NCBI RefSeq assembly: GCF_007000325.2
Contig: NZ_CP117267.1
Span: 1,240,001 to 1,304,000, forward strand
DNA from: Rhizobium rhododendri
GTDB taxonomy: Bacteria > Pseudomonadota > Alphaproteobacteria > Rhizobiales > Rhizobiaceae
DNA: 64,000 bases
Reading direction: 5' to 3'
The position numbers and the translations under genes are program-made. Below, piece after piece: positions 28,131 through 36,725 of the stretch (within the stretch, counting starts at the first letter, position 1; every line of letters begins with the position of its first letter). A model generated the notes under the pieces. That model was given only the letters and a program-made list of their open reading frames with translations. It was not told the DNA's origin and ran no database searches.

Positions 28131-29654
28131 ATGGCTCACGATTTCGAGAACATTCTCGCGGCCACCGATTTCTGCAAATATTTCCCTGGCTCAACCGCCC
28201 TCGATCACGTCAATTTCACATTGCGACGCGGCGAAGTGCATGCGCTGCTCGGCGAAAACGGCGCAGGCAAATCGACGTTGATCAAATGCATGACCGGCGC
28301 CTACCGCCCCGATGCCGGCACCCTCGTTCTCGATGGTGCTGAAATCCAGCCACACGACACGCTGTCGGCGCAAAAGCTCGGGATCGGAACTGTCTATCAG
28401 GAAGTTAATCTGCTGCCCAACCTGAGCGTCGCCGAGAACCTGTTTCTAGGGCGTCAACCGCGCAAGTTTGGCATGGTCAGCAGCCGCAAGATGAACGAGC
28501 AGGCCCGTACGCTGCTGGCGCAATACGGCATCGATCTCGATGTCGGCCGACAGCTCGACCGCTTTTCCGTTGCCATCCAGCAGGTCATCGCCATCGCCCG
28601 TGCCGTCGATCTCTCCGGCAAGGTGCTGATCCTTGACGAGCCGACTGCCAGCCTCGACGCCCAGGAAGTTGCGATGCTTTTCGGCATCATCAAGAACCTG
28701 AGGGCTCGCGGCCTAGGCATTATATTCATTACGCATTTTCTCGAACAAGTGTTCGAGATCAGCGACCGTATCACTGTTCTTCGCAACGGCAAGCTGGTCG
28801 GGACGCGCGACCGCGAGGGACTGGAGCGCCAGGCCCTGATCGAGATGATGCTCGGCCGTGAGCTGGCCGCAGCCGAGGCTGCCGTCCGGGTGGATCAGGA
28901 CGCTGCCGGGCCGGTCAAGTTCCAGTTCAGGAATTTCGGCAAGCGCGGCAAAATCATGCCGTTCGATCTCGATGTTCGCGCCGGCGAAGTGGTCGGCGTT
29001 GCCGGCCTGCTCGGCTCTGGCCGGACGGAGACGGCGGAGGTCATGTTCGGCGTCGAACGAGCCGACAGCGGCGAGGCGACGGCAGACGGCAAGCCCCTGG
29101 CACTGTCCACACCACGCGCTGCCATCAAGAGCGGCTTCGGCTTTTGCCCGGAAGACCGCAAGACCGACGGCATCATCGGCGACCTGTCGATCCGCGAAAA
29201 TATCGTCGTGGCGCTGCAGGCACGCCGCGGCTGGGCGCGGCCCCTTGCACGGAGCGAACAGAACGCTATCGCCGACCGCTACATCAAGGCCCTCGATATT
29301 CGCACGACCGACCGCGAAAAGCCCATCCGGCTTCTGTCCGGCGGCAACCAGCAAAAGGCCATCCTTGCCCGCTGGCTGGCGACCAACCCGAGCTTCCTCA
29401 TACTCGACGAGCCGACGCGCGGCATCGATGTGGGTGCGCATGCCGAGATCATCCATCTCATCGAGGATCTCTGCGCCCAAGGCATGTCGCTGATCGTCAT
29501 CTCGTCCGAGCTCGACGAACTCGTCGCCTACAGCTCGCGCGTCGTCGTCTTGCGCGACCGCGAACACATCGCCGAACTGACCGGCGCCGAAATCTCGGCC
29601 AACCGCATCGTCGAGGCAATTGCCGGCACATCCAGCAAAAAGGTGGATGCATGA
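28131..29654 (+). CDS. ytfR: Sugar ABC transporter ATP-binding protein, YtfR-like
   Basis: A 507-residue tandem ATPase of the sugar (RbsA/MglA/YtfR) group. The first domain has Walker A GENGAGKST, signature-like FSVAIQQVIAIARA and Walker B VLILDEPTAS. The second has AGLLGSGRTE, LSGGNQQKAILARWLA and FLILDEPTRGID. Its stop overlaps the permease start by ATGA. The symbol follows from operon structure and YtfQ similarity; it could serve another pentose or hexose. Confidence 0.87.
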   Translation: MAHDFENILAATDFCKYFPGSTALDHVNFTLRRGEVHALLGENGAGKSTLIKCMTGAYRPDAGTLVLDGAEIQPHDTLSAQKLGIGTVYQEVNLLPNLSVAENLFLGRQPRKFGMVSSRKMNEQARTLLAQYGIDLDVGRQLDRFSVAIQQVIAIARAVDLSGKVLILDEPTASLDAQEVAMLFGIIKNLRARGLGIIFITHFLEQVFEISDRITVLRNGKLVGTRDREGLERQALIEMMLGRELAAAEAAVRVDQDAAGPVKFQFRNFGKRGKIMPFDLDVRAGEVVGVAGLLGSGRTETAEVMFGVERADSGEATADGKPLALSTPRAAIKSGFGFCPEDRKTDGIIGDLSIRENIVVALQARRGWARPLARSEQNAIADRYIKALDIRTTDREKPIRLLSGGNQQKAILARWLATNPSFLILDEPTRGIDVGAHAEIIHLIEDLCAQGMSLIVISSELDELVAYSSRVVVLRDREHIAELTGAEISANRIVEAIAGTSSKKVDA

Positions 29655-30694
29655 CTTCCGCATTCAAGCCGCTGCTGATCAGGCTGGCTCCGCAGCTGAT
29701 CGCACTCGCTCTCATTCTTCTATTGAATTTCATCATGTTCCCGCAGTTCTTTCATCTGGAAATTCAGAATGAGAGGCTTTACGGGAGCCTGATCGACGTC
29801 CTCAACCGCGGCGCGCCGGTGGCGCTGCTGGCAATTGGCATGACGCTGGTGATCGCCACCAAGGGCATCGATCTGTCGGTCGGTGCTGTCATCGCGATCT
29901 GCGGCGCTGTTGCGGCATCCTCGATCGTCTCGGGCAATTCGGTCGGCTACACCCTAGTGCTGGCACTGGGTACAGGTCTGCTCTGCGGCGTCTGGAACGG
30001 CTTCCTCGTCGCAGTCCTCGACATACAGCCGATCATCGCTACCCTGGTGCTGATGGTGGCAGGTCGCGGCATCGCCCAGTTGGTGACCGAAGGCGTCATA
30101 ATGACCTTCAACAATGACGGGCTGATCTTTTTTGGCAGCGGCTCGATTGCAGCCCTGCCGATGCCGGTCGTCATCTGGATCGTCGCCGGCATCGTCATCA
30201 CGCTGTTGGTGCGACGGACCGCGCTCGGCATGCTGGTCGAAGCCATCGGCATCAACAGGCGGGCGAGCACGCTGTCGGGCATCCAGACACCGGTGCTGCT
30301 GATGGCTGTCTATGCACTGAGCGGCCTATGCGCCTCGGTCGCAGGCGTCGTCGTCGCTGCGGACATCAAAGGCGCCGATGCGAATAATGCGGGCCTCTGG
30401 CTGGAGCTCGATGCGATCCTTGCTGTGGTCGTCGGTGGAAACTCACTGCTCGGCGGCCGGTTCAGCATCGTCGGCTCGTTGCTGGGTGCGATAATCATCC
30501 AGTCCGTCAATACGGGCATTCTGCTGTCGGGCTTTCCGCCGGAGTTCAATCTGGTGATCAAGGCGGTCATCGTGATCGTAATCCTCGTCATCCAGTCGCC
30601 GGCCCTGAAATCCGTCGGTATTTTCTTTACTCGCCGCCCGGAGCGGCAGGTCGATATACCCAAGCCCGATAGCCAGAGGGAGCCGGCCAAGTGA
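29651..30694 (+). CDS. ytfT: Sugar ABC transporter permease, YtfT-like
   Basis: A 347-residue permease with about nine to ten hydrophobic segments and the sugar-permease blocks GMTLVIATKGIDLSVGAVIAI, IQPIIATLVLMVAGRGIAQL and VVVGGNSLLGGRFSIVGSLLGA. The C-terminal tail is hydrophilic (RRPERQVDIPKPDS). The start is ATG 29651, overlapping the ATPase stop. It pairs with the next gene as a heterodimeric channel. Confidence 0.87.
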   Translation: MTSAFKPLLIRLAPQLIALALILLLNFIMFPQFFHLEIQNERLYGSLIDVLNRGAPVALLAIGMTLVIATKGIDLSVGAVIAICGAVAASSIVSGNSVGYTLVLALGTGLLCGVWNGFLVAVLDIQPIIATLVLMVAGRGIAQLVTEGVIMTFNNDGLIFFGSGSIAALPMPVVIWIVAGIVITLLVRRTALGMLVEAIGINRRASTLSGIQTPVLLMAVYALSGLCASVAGVVVAADIKGADANNAGLWLELDAILAVVVGGNSLLGGRFSIVGSLLGAIIIQSVNTGILLSGFPPEFNLVIKAVIVIVILVIQSPALKSVGIFFTRRPERQVDIPKPDSQREPAK

Positions 30695-31659
30695 ACTCCA
30701 AATACCTGCCCTTGCTGGCCACCATCGTCATCTTCATCCTGGCCTACGCGCTCTGCGCGGTCCAGTATCCGACCATCCTCTCGACCCGGGTCGTCGGCAA
30801 CCTCTTTACCGACAATGCCTTCCTCGGTATCGCGGCCGTCGGCATGACCTTCGTCATCCTTTCCGGCGGCATCGATCTGTCGATCGGCTCTGTGATCGCC
30901 TTCACCGGCGTGTTTCTGGCAGTCGTGCTGCGCGATACATCGATCCATCCGCTGGTCGCATTTGCGATCGTGCTCCTCATCACCAGCACCTTCGGCGCCG
31001 CGATGGGGGCGACGATCCACTATCTGCAAATGCCGCCCTTCATCGTGACGCTTGCCGGCATGTTTCTGGCCCGTGGTATCGCCTTCGTGGTTTCGATCGA
31101 TAGCATTCCGATCAACAACGACTTCTACACGCAGCTCAGCGATTTCTATCTGCTTCTGCCCGGCGGTGGCAGGTTGACGTGCATCGGTTTCATTATGCTC
31201 GTCGTCTTTGCTGTCGGCATGCTGCTCGCCCACCGCACGCGTTTCGGCGCAAACGTCTATGCGCTTGGCGGCGGAGTGCAGACGGCAGCGCTGATGGGCG
31301 TTCCGGTGGCACGCACGACCATCCTGATCTACGCGCTTTCCGGTTTCCTGGCAGGCCTCTCCGGGATCGTCTTCTCGCTCTACACCTCAGCCGGCTATTC
31401 GCTGGCAACGGTCGGGGTGGAGCTCGATGCGATTGCGGCCGTGGTGATCGGCGGCACGCTGCTCACGGGCGGCGCCGGCTTTGTCGGAGGCACGCTGATC
31501 GGTATCCTGATCCAGGGCCTCATCCAGACCTACATCACCTTCGACGGCACGCTGTCGAGCTGGTGGACCAAGATCCTCATCGGCTTTCTGCTTTTTGCCT
31601 TCATCCTGCTGCAAAAGGGCCTGCTCCTGCTGTCACGCTATAACCGGCGTTTTGCTTGA
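30691..31659 (+). CDS. yjfF: Sugar ABC transporter permease, YjfF-like
   Basis: A 322-residue second permease. GMTFVILSGGIDLSIGSVIAFTG, MPPFIVTLAGMFLARGIAF and VVIGGTLLTGGAGFVGGTLIG are the family blocks. The start is GTG 30691, overlapping the ytfT stop (GTGA). The regulator gene begins 12 bases after its stop, in the same frame. Confidence 0.87.
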   Translation: MNSKYLPLLATIVIFILAYALCAVQYPTILSTRVVGNLFTDNAFLGIAAVGMTFVILSGGIDLSIGSVIAFTGVFLAVVLRDTSIHPLVAFAIVLLITSTFGAAMGATIHYLQMPPFIVTLAGMFLARGIAFVVSIDSIPINNDFYTQLSDFYLLLPGGGRLTCIGFIMLVVFAVGMLLAHRTRFGANVYALGGGVQTAALMGVPVARTTILIYALSGFLAGLSGIVFSLYTSAGYSLATVGVELDAIAAVVIGGTLLTGGAGFVGGTLIGILIQGLIQTYITFDGTLSSWWTKILIGFLLFAFILLQKGLLLLSRYNRRFA

Positions 31660-31671
31660 GAGGATAACAAG

Positions 31672-32418
31672 TTGCGCAGCCGTTTGATCGACAGACAACA
31701 GCCGAACGGCAAATCGCGGAACAGCCATTCCCAGGTCGTCGACGATCTCGGCAAGGCCATCGTCAGCGGCTCCTTCGCCGTTGGCGAGATCCTGCCCGGC
31801 GACGGCGATCTGCTGCAGCGCTTCAAGGTGTCGCGCACCGTGCTGCGGGAGAGCATGAAGACCCTGGCGGCCAAGGGGCTTGTCGTGCCGCGAGCGCGCG
31901 TCGGCACCAAGGTCACTGAAAAGATCCACTGGAACATGTTCGACAGCGAGGTGCTGACATGGCATTTCGACAGCGGTGTCAATCGTGAATTCCTGTTGCA
32001 TCTCTATGACATACGGCTTGCTTTTGAACCTTTTGCTGCAGGTCTGGTGGCCGAGCGCGCCGTCGAGTCGGAGATCGAGGATCTGCGGCTGCTGGCGACC
32101 GAGATGGCGGCCACGAACCACACGAGAGACAGTCTCGCCGTCGCCGACCTCAAGTTCCACATGGCCATCGCCGATATCTCCCACAACCCGTTCATGCGGA
32201 CGCTCGGAAGCCTGATCGAGGCGGCGCTGGTCGGAATGTTCCGGATGAGCACGCCGCCTTCGAGCGAGGGCTTCAGCAACATTTCAGTCACCCACATGCA
32301 GATCGTCGACGCCATCGGCGCCCGCGATGTGAAGGCGGCCCGTGCGGCCATGGAATATGTGATTCTCGATGGTCGCGGCCATGTGCTGGAGGCTTTCGAG
32401 GCGCTGAGCAAACCCTGA
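31672..32418 (+). CDS. GntR-family transcriptional regulator, FadR/FCD subfamily
   Basis: A 248-residue regulator with an N-terminal winged helix (VVDDLGKAIVSGSFAVGEILPGDGDLLQRFKVSRTVLRESMKTL, about residues 22-70) and an all-helical FCD ligand-binding domain. That domain contains metal-type residues in DLKFHMAIADISHNPF and SVTHMQIVDAI. The start must be TTG 31672: an in-frame stop lies 12 bases upstream and GAGAGGA precedes it. Position directly after the importer suggests it controls that operon in response to a sugar or sugar acid. Confidence 0.88.
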   Translation: MRSRLIDRQQPNGKSRNSHSQVVDDLGKAIVSGSFAVGEILPGDGDLLQRFKVSRTVLRESMKTLAAKGLVVPRARVGTKVTEKIHWNMFDSEVLTWHFDSGVNREFLLHLYDIRLAFEPFAAGLVAERAVESEIEDLRLLATEMAATNHTRDSLAVADLKFHMAIADISHNPFMRTLGSLIEAALVGMFRMSTPPSSEGFSNISVTHMQIVDAIGARDVKAARAAMEYVILDGRGHVLEAFEALSKP

Positions 32419-32516
32419 TCGGCCATCGCTTTTTGCTCTTGGTACCGCTCCGGTCTAGCTGCTATGAGACGCCCAAGCGGTGTTGACCGCACCAGATCCA
32501 GTCGCCGGAGCTCGCC

Positions 32517-33878
32517 ATGGAACGCACCTGCCTTGCCGTCATTCTTGCTGCCGGCGACAGCACCCGTATGAAGTCGTCGATGTCGAAGGTGCTGCATCCC
32601 ATCGCTGGTCGCCCGATGATCGCGCATGTGATGGAAGCCATTGCCAGGACCGATATTGGAGCGACAGCGCTCGTCGTCGGGCGCGATGCCGAGGCTGTCA
32701 CCCGGGCAGCCCGGCGCGACGGCATGGAGATCCAGGCTTTCCTCCAGAAGGAGCGACGCGGAACCGGCCACGCCGTGCTGGCAGCGAAAGAGGCGATTGC
32801 ATCCGGCTACGACGATATCCTGATTGCCTATGGCGATGTTCCGCTGATCACCGATGGACCGCTCCGGGCGGCGCGGGCAGGGCTTGCTGCCGGCAACGAT
32901 GTCGTCGTGATCGGCTTTCACACGGACAAGCCGAGCGGTTACGGACGGCTTCTGGTCAGGGACGACGAACTGATCGCGATCCGCGAGGAGAAGGACGCGA
33001 CCGATGAAGAGCGCGCCGTGACCTGGTGCAACAGCGGCTTGATGGCAATCAACGGTGCCAAAGCGCTGGACCTGTTGTCGCGTATCACCAACGAAAATGC
33101 CAAGGGCGAATATTATCTGACCGACCTCGTCGAGATCGCCCGCTCCGAGGGCGGCCGCGTGGTTGCGGTCGATGCGCCCGAGTCAGAGGTCATCGGTTGC
33201 AACAATCGCGCTGAACTGGCCGTCATCGAGCGCCTCTGGCAACAGCGACGCCGATACGAGGTCATGCTGTCGGGCGTGACGATGATCGCCCCGGAGACCG
33301 TTTATCTCTCCTACGACACGATCATCGGCCCCGATGCGCTGATCGAGCCGAATGTCGTCTTCGGCCCCGGTGCTGTGGTCGAGGGCGGGGCGGTGATCCA
33401 CGCCTTCTCCCATGTCGAAGGTGCGCGCATCAGCGAGGGTGCAACTGTCGGTCCGTTTGCGCGCCTGCGTCCCGGCGCCGATCTGGCGACAGGCGCCAAG
33501 GTCGGCAATTTCGTCGAGATCAAGAACGCGAAGATCGGCGAGGGCGCCAAGGTCAGCCACCTCACCTATATCGGCGATGCCACCGTTGGGGCCGACAGCA
33601 ACATCGGCGCGGGCACCGTGACCTGCAACTACGATGGCATCAACAAGCACCACACGACCATCGGCGCCGGCAGCTTCATCGGCTCGAACTCGTCCCTCGT
33701 CGCCCCGGTCACCATCGGTGATGGCGCCTATGTGGCATCCGGCAGCGTGATCACTGCCGACGTGCCGGCCGACGCTCTGGCGCTCGGACGCGCGCGGCAG
33801 GAGATCAAGCCGGAGCGTGCGCGGCTGATCCGCGAACGGTCGCGAGCGCTGAAGGCGGCAAGGTCGGCAAAATCCTGA
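32517..33878 (+). CDS. glmU: Bifunctional UDP-GlcNAc pyrophosphorylase / GlcN-1-P acetyltransferase
   Basis: A 453-residue enzyme making UDP-N-acetylglucosamine for peptidoglycan and lipopolysaccharide. The uridylyltransferase half begins [26 protein letters not shown] and has YGDVPL. The C-terminal half is a left-handed beta helix of hexapeptide repeats (about residues 260-430), with the acetyl-transfer region [11 protein letters not shown]. It precedes glmS by 108 bases, so two consecutive steps of the amino-sugar pathway are adjacent. Confidence 0.95.
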   Translation: MERTCLAVILAAGDSTRMKSSMSKVLHPIAGRPMIAHVMEAIARTDIGATALVVGRDAEAVTRAARRDGMEIQAFLQKERRGTGHAVLAAKEAIASGYDDILIAYGDVPLITDGPLRAARAGLAAGNDVVVIGFHTDKPSGYGRLLVRDDELIAIREEKDATDEERAVTWCNSGLMAINGAKALDLLSRITNENAKGEYYLTDLVEIARSEGGRVVAVDAPESEVIGCNNRAELAVIERLWQQRRRYEVMLSGVTMIAPETVYLSYDTIIGPDALIEPNVVFGPGAVVEGGAVIHAFSHVEGARISEGATVGPFARLRPGADLATGAKVGNFVEIKNAKIGEGAKVSHLTYIGDATVGADSNIGAGTVTCNYDGINKHHTTIGAGSFIGSNSSLVAPVTIGDGAYVASGSVITADVPADALALGRARQEIKPERARLIRERSRALKAARSAKS

Positions 33879-33986
33879 AAATCGGCTGCGTAACGGTCGG
33901 AAATTCAATGTGACCGCCAGTACGATTGAGTAACGCCGAAGAACCGCTAGAAGTCGTTGCATCGAAGAGTTGAGACGGAGAAGTTC

Positions 33987-35813
33987 ATGTGCGGCATTGT
34001 CGGTATCGTAGGAGCCAAGCCTGTGGCCGGCCGTTTGGTGGATGCGCTGAAGCGTCTCGAATATCGCGGCTACGATTCGGCCGGCGTCGCCACCATCCAT
34101 GACGACATTCTCGAGCGCCGCCGCGCCGAAGGAAAGCTGTTCAATCTCGAAAGCCTGCTCGACCGCGAGCCGCTGGACGGATCGATCGGCATTGCCCATA
34201 CGCGGTGGGCGACCCACGGCATTCCGAATGAAACCAATGCCCATCCGCATTTCGTCGATGGCGTCGCTGTTGTCCACAACGGCATCATCGAGAACTTTTC
34301 CGAGTTGCGCGAAGAGCTGAAAGGCGAGGGCGCAGTCTTTACCACCCAGACCGACACCGAGGTTGTTGCCCATCTGCTGGCAAAGTCGATCCGGGACGGC
34401 CTTGAGCCGCAGGCAGCGATGCTCCGCATGCTCAACCGCGTCACCGGCGCGTATGCGCTGGTGGTTATGTTCAAGGATCATCCCGATGTGCTGATGGCTG
34501 CCCGCTCGGGCCCACCGCTGGCCATCGGCTACGGCCGTGGCGAGATGTTCCTCGGCTCGGACGCCATCGCGCTGTCGCCTTTCACCAACGACATCGCCTA
34601 TCTCGTCGACGGCGACTTCGCCATCGTGACGCACGAGACTGCCGAGATCTTCGATTTTGCCGGCACGCCGGTCCAGCGGGCCCGGCAGATCTCGCAGGCG
34701 ACCGCCTTCGTCGTCGACAAGGGCAATCACCGGCATTTCATGGAAAAGGAAATCTATGAACAGCCGGAAGTCATCTCCCACGCGCTGGGCCATTATGTCG
34801 ACTTTGCCAGCAACCGCATCAATGCCAATGCTTCGGCAATCGATTTCAGCAAGGTGACCGGCCTTGCGGTATCTGCCTGCGGCACTGCATTTCTTGCAGG
34901 CCTGATCGGCAAATACTGGTTCGAGCGCTATGCGCGCCTCCCGGTTGAAATCGACGTCGCATCCGAGTTCCGATACCGCGAGATGCCACTCTTGCCGAGC
35001 CAGGCAGCGCTATTCATCTCGCAGTCCGGCGAGACGGCAGATACGCTGGCGTCGCTCCGCTACTGCAAGGAAAATGGCCTGAAGATCGGCGCCATCGTCA
35101 ACGTTCGCGAATCGACCATTGCCCGTGAATCCGATGCTGTCTTCCCGATCATGGCAGGCCCCGAGATCGGCGTCGCTTCGACCAAGGCCTTCACCTGCCA
35201 GCTGGCCGTCCTGGCAGCGCTCGCAATTGGAGCCGGTCGAGCGCGCGGGACTGTCAGCGCCGACGAGGAGGTGACCCTTGTCCGCCATCTGGCAGAGATG
35301 CCCCGCATTATGAGCCGGGTGTTGAACCTTATCCAGCCCCAGATGGAAAGCCTTGCCCGCGAAATCGCCAAGTTCAAGGACGTCCTCTATCTCGGTCGCG
35401 GCACCAGCTACCCGCTGGCCATGGAAGGCGCGCTGAAGCTGAAAGAAATTTCCTACATTCACGCCGAAGGCTACGCGGCAGGCGAGCTCAAGCACGGACC
35501 GATCGCCTTGATCGACGAAAACATGCCGGTCATCGTCATCGCGCCCTACGATCGCTTTTTCGAGAAGACCATTTCGAACATGCAGGAGGTCGCGGCACGC
35601 GGCGGGCGCATCATCTTTATTACCGACGAGGCAGGCGCTGCCGCCTCCAACCTGCCGACCATGGCGACTATCGTCCTGCCGGTCGTCGATGAAATCATTG
35701 CGCCGATGATCTTCTCCATGCCGATCCAGCTGCTTGCCTATCACACGGCAGTCTTCATGGGTACCGACGTCGACCAGCCCCGCAATCTGGCGAAATCGGT
35801 CACGGTTGAGTGA
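33987..35813 (+). CDS. glmS: Glutamine-fructose-6-phosphate aminotransferase
   Basis: A 608-residue enzyme that makes glucosamine-6-phosphate from fructose-6-phosphate and glutamine. The mature N terminus is Cys2 of MCGIVGIVG (class II amidotransferase nucleophile). Two SIS domains follow (SQSGETADTLASLRYCKE and GRGTSYPLAMEGALKLKE). The C terminus DQPRNLAKSVTVE is the conserved active-site lid. ATG 33987 is fixed by the need for Cys at position 2. I see no glmS ribozyme-like leader, as expected outside Firmicutes. Confidence 0.96.
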   Translation: MCGIVGIVGAKPVAGRLVDALKRLEYRGYDSAGVATIHDDILERRRAEGKLFNLESLLDREPLDGSIGIAHTRWATHGIPNETNAHPHFVDGVAVVHNGIIENFSELREELKGEGAVFTTQTDTEVVAHLLAKSIRDGLEPQAAMLRMLNRVTGAYALVVMFKDHPDVLMAARSGPPLAIGYGRGEMFLGSDAIALSPFTNDIAYLVDGDFAIVTHETAEIFDFAGTPVQRARQISQATAFVVDKGNHRHFMEKEIYEQPEVISHALGHYVDFASNRINANASAIDFSKVTGLAVSACGTAFLAGLIGKYWFERYARLPVEIDVASEFRYREMPLLPSQAALFISQSGETADTLASLRYCKENGLKIGAIVNVRESTIARESDAVFPIMAGPEIGVASTKAFTCQLAVLAALAIGAGRARGTVSADEEVTLVRHLAEMPRIMSRVLNLIQPQMESLAREIAKFKDVLYLGRGTSYPLAMEGALKLKEISYIHAEGYAAGELKHGPIALIDENMPVIVIAPYDRFFEKTISNMQEVAARGGRIIFITDEAGAAASNLPTMATIVLPVVDEIIAPMIFSMPIQLLAYHTAVFMGTDVDQPRNLAKSVTVE

Positions 35814-35978
35814 TCCGAGGCGCGACATTGTCGATTGCGGTGTCCTGATACGTTAACCGTTGGGTAGCAAGCGTTGCTGCGGGTTGTGCGTCGCAGCAAC
35901 TTCTGGCAATTTCAACTCTGTCGGCAATGGGGATTTTGCTGGCGAGGCGGCAGGCTGAACGGAGTTCAGAAACGACAA

Positions 35979-36725
35979 ATGGCGGAAAATCCCGAAAAGA
36001 CGACGACGAGACTGTCGGTCGCGGCACGCATCCGCAATAATTTTCTGACGGGGCTCATCATCTGCGCACCGATCGCCATTACGCTGTGGCTGACCTGGTC
36101 CGTCGTCCACTGGGCTGACAGCTGGGTTGAACCCTACATTCCCGCCCGCTACGACCCCGAGAGCTACCTCAACTTCGCCGTGCCCGGAACCGGCCTTGTC
36201 ATGGCGATGATCTTCATCACTATCATCGGCTTTCTCGGCAAGAACCTCATCGGCCAAAGCATCGTCCAGTTCGGTGAATCCTTGGTGCGCCGTGTGCCGC
36301 TAGTCCGCACCATTTACAAGAGCCTCAAGCAGATCTTCGAAACGGTGCTGAAGGAGAAGAGCAATTCTTTCAAGCAGGTGGGGCTGATCGAATATCCGAG
36401 CCCCGGCCTCTGGTCGCTTGTCTTCGTCGCAACCGATGCAAAGGGCGAGATCGCATCCAAGTTCAACGCCATGGGTGTGGACATGGTCAGTGTCTTCCTG
36501 CCGCCGACGCCAGTTCCGACCGCAGGCTTTTTGGTTTTCGTGCCGCGCGAAAAAATCGTCATTCTCGACATGAGCCCGGAAGACGGGGCGAGGCTTCTCA
36601 TTTCAGGCGGACTGGTGACGCCGGATCACGTCGATGCTTTGCCCACATCGGAACTCCACACAGCTTACAAGGCAAAGCGCCTAGCCCGCGCGGAGAAAGC
36701 GGATCGCCTCATCACGCCGGAATAG
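35979..36725 (+). CDS. DUF502 membrane protein
   Basis: A 248-residue protein with two transmembrane helices (FLTGLIICAPIAITLWLTWSV and YLNFAVPGTG...MAMIFITIIGFLGKNLIG) and a cytoplasmic part. Family blocks include RRVPLVRTIYKSLKQIFET, SFKQVGLIEYPSPGLWSLVFV and PPTPVPTAGFLVFVPRE. The function of DUF502 is unknown. I start at ATG 35979 (MAENPEK); the frame is open back to 35874, but that part is not family-like. Its 3' end overlaps convergent recG by 45 bases. Confidence 0.9.
   Translation: MAENPEKTTTRLSVAARIRNNFLTGLIICAPIAITLWLTWSVVHWADSWVEPYIPARYDPESYLNFAVPGTGLVMAMIFITIIGFLGKNLIGQSIVQFGESLVRRVPLVRTIYKSLKQIFETVLKEKSNSFKQVGLIEYPSPGLWSLVFVATDAKGEIASKFNAMGVDMVSVFLPPTPVPTAGFLVFVPREKIVILDMSPEDGARLLISGGLVTPDHVDALPTSELHTAYKAKRLARAEKADRLITPE

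Noticed and set aside
33879..33986. glmS ribozyme or leader riboswitch
   Set aside because: The leader is only 108 bases, has no ribozyme-like core, and the glmS ribozyme is not expected in this group.
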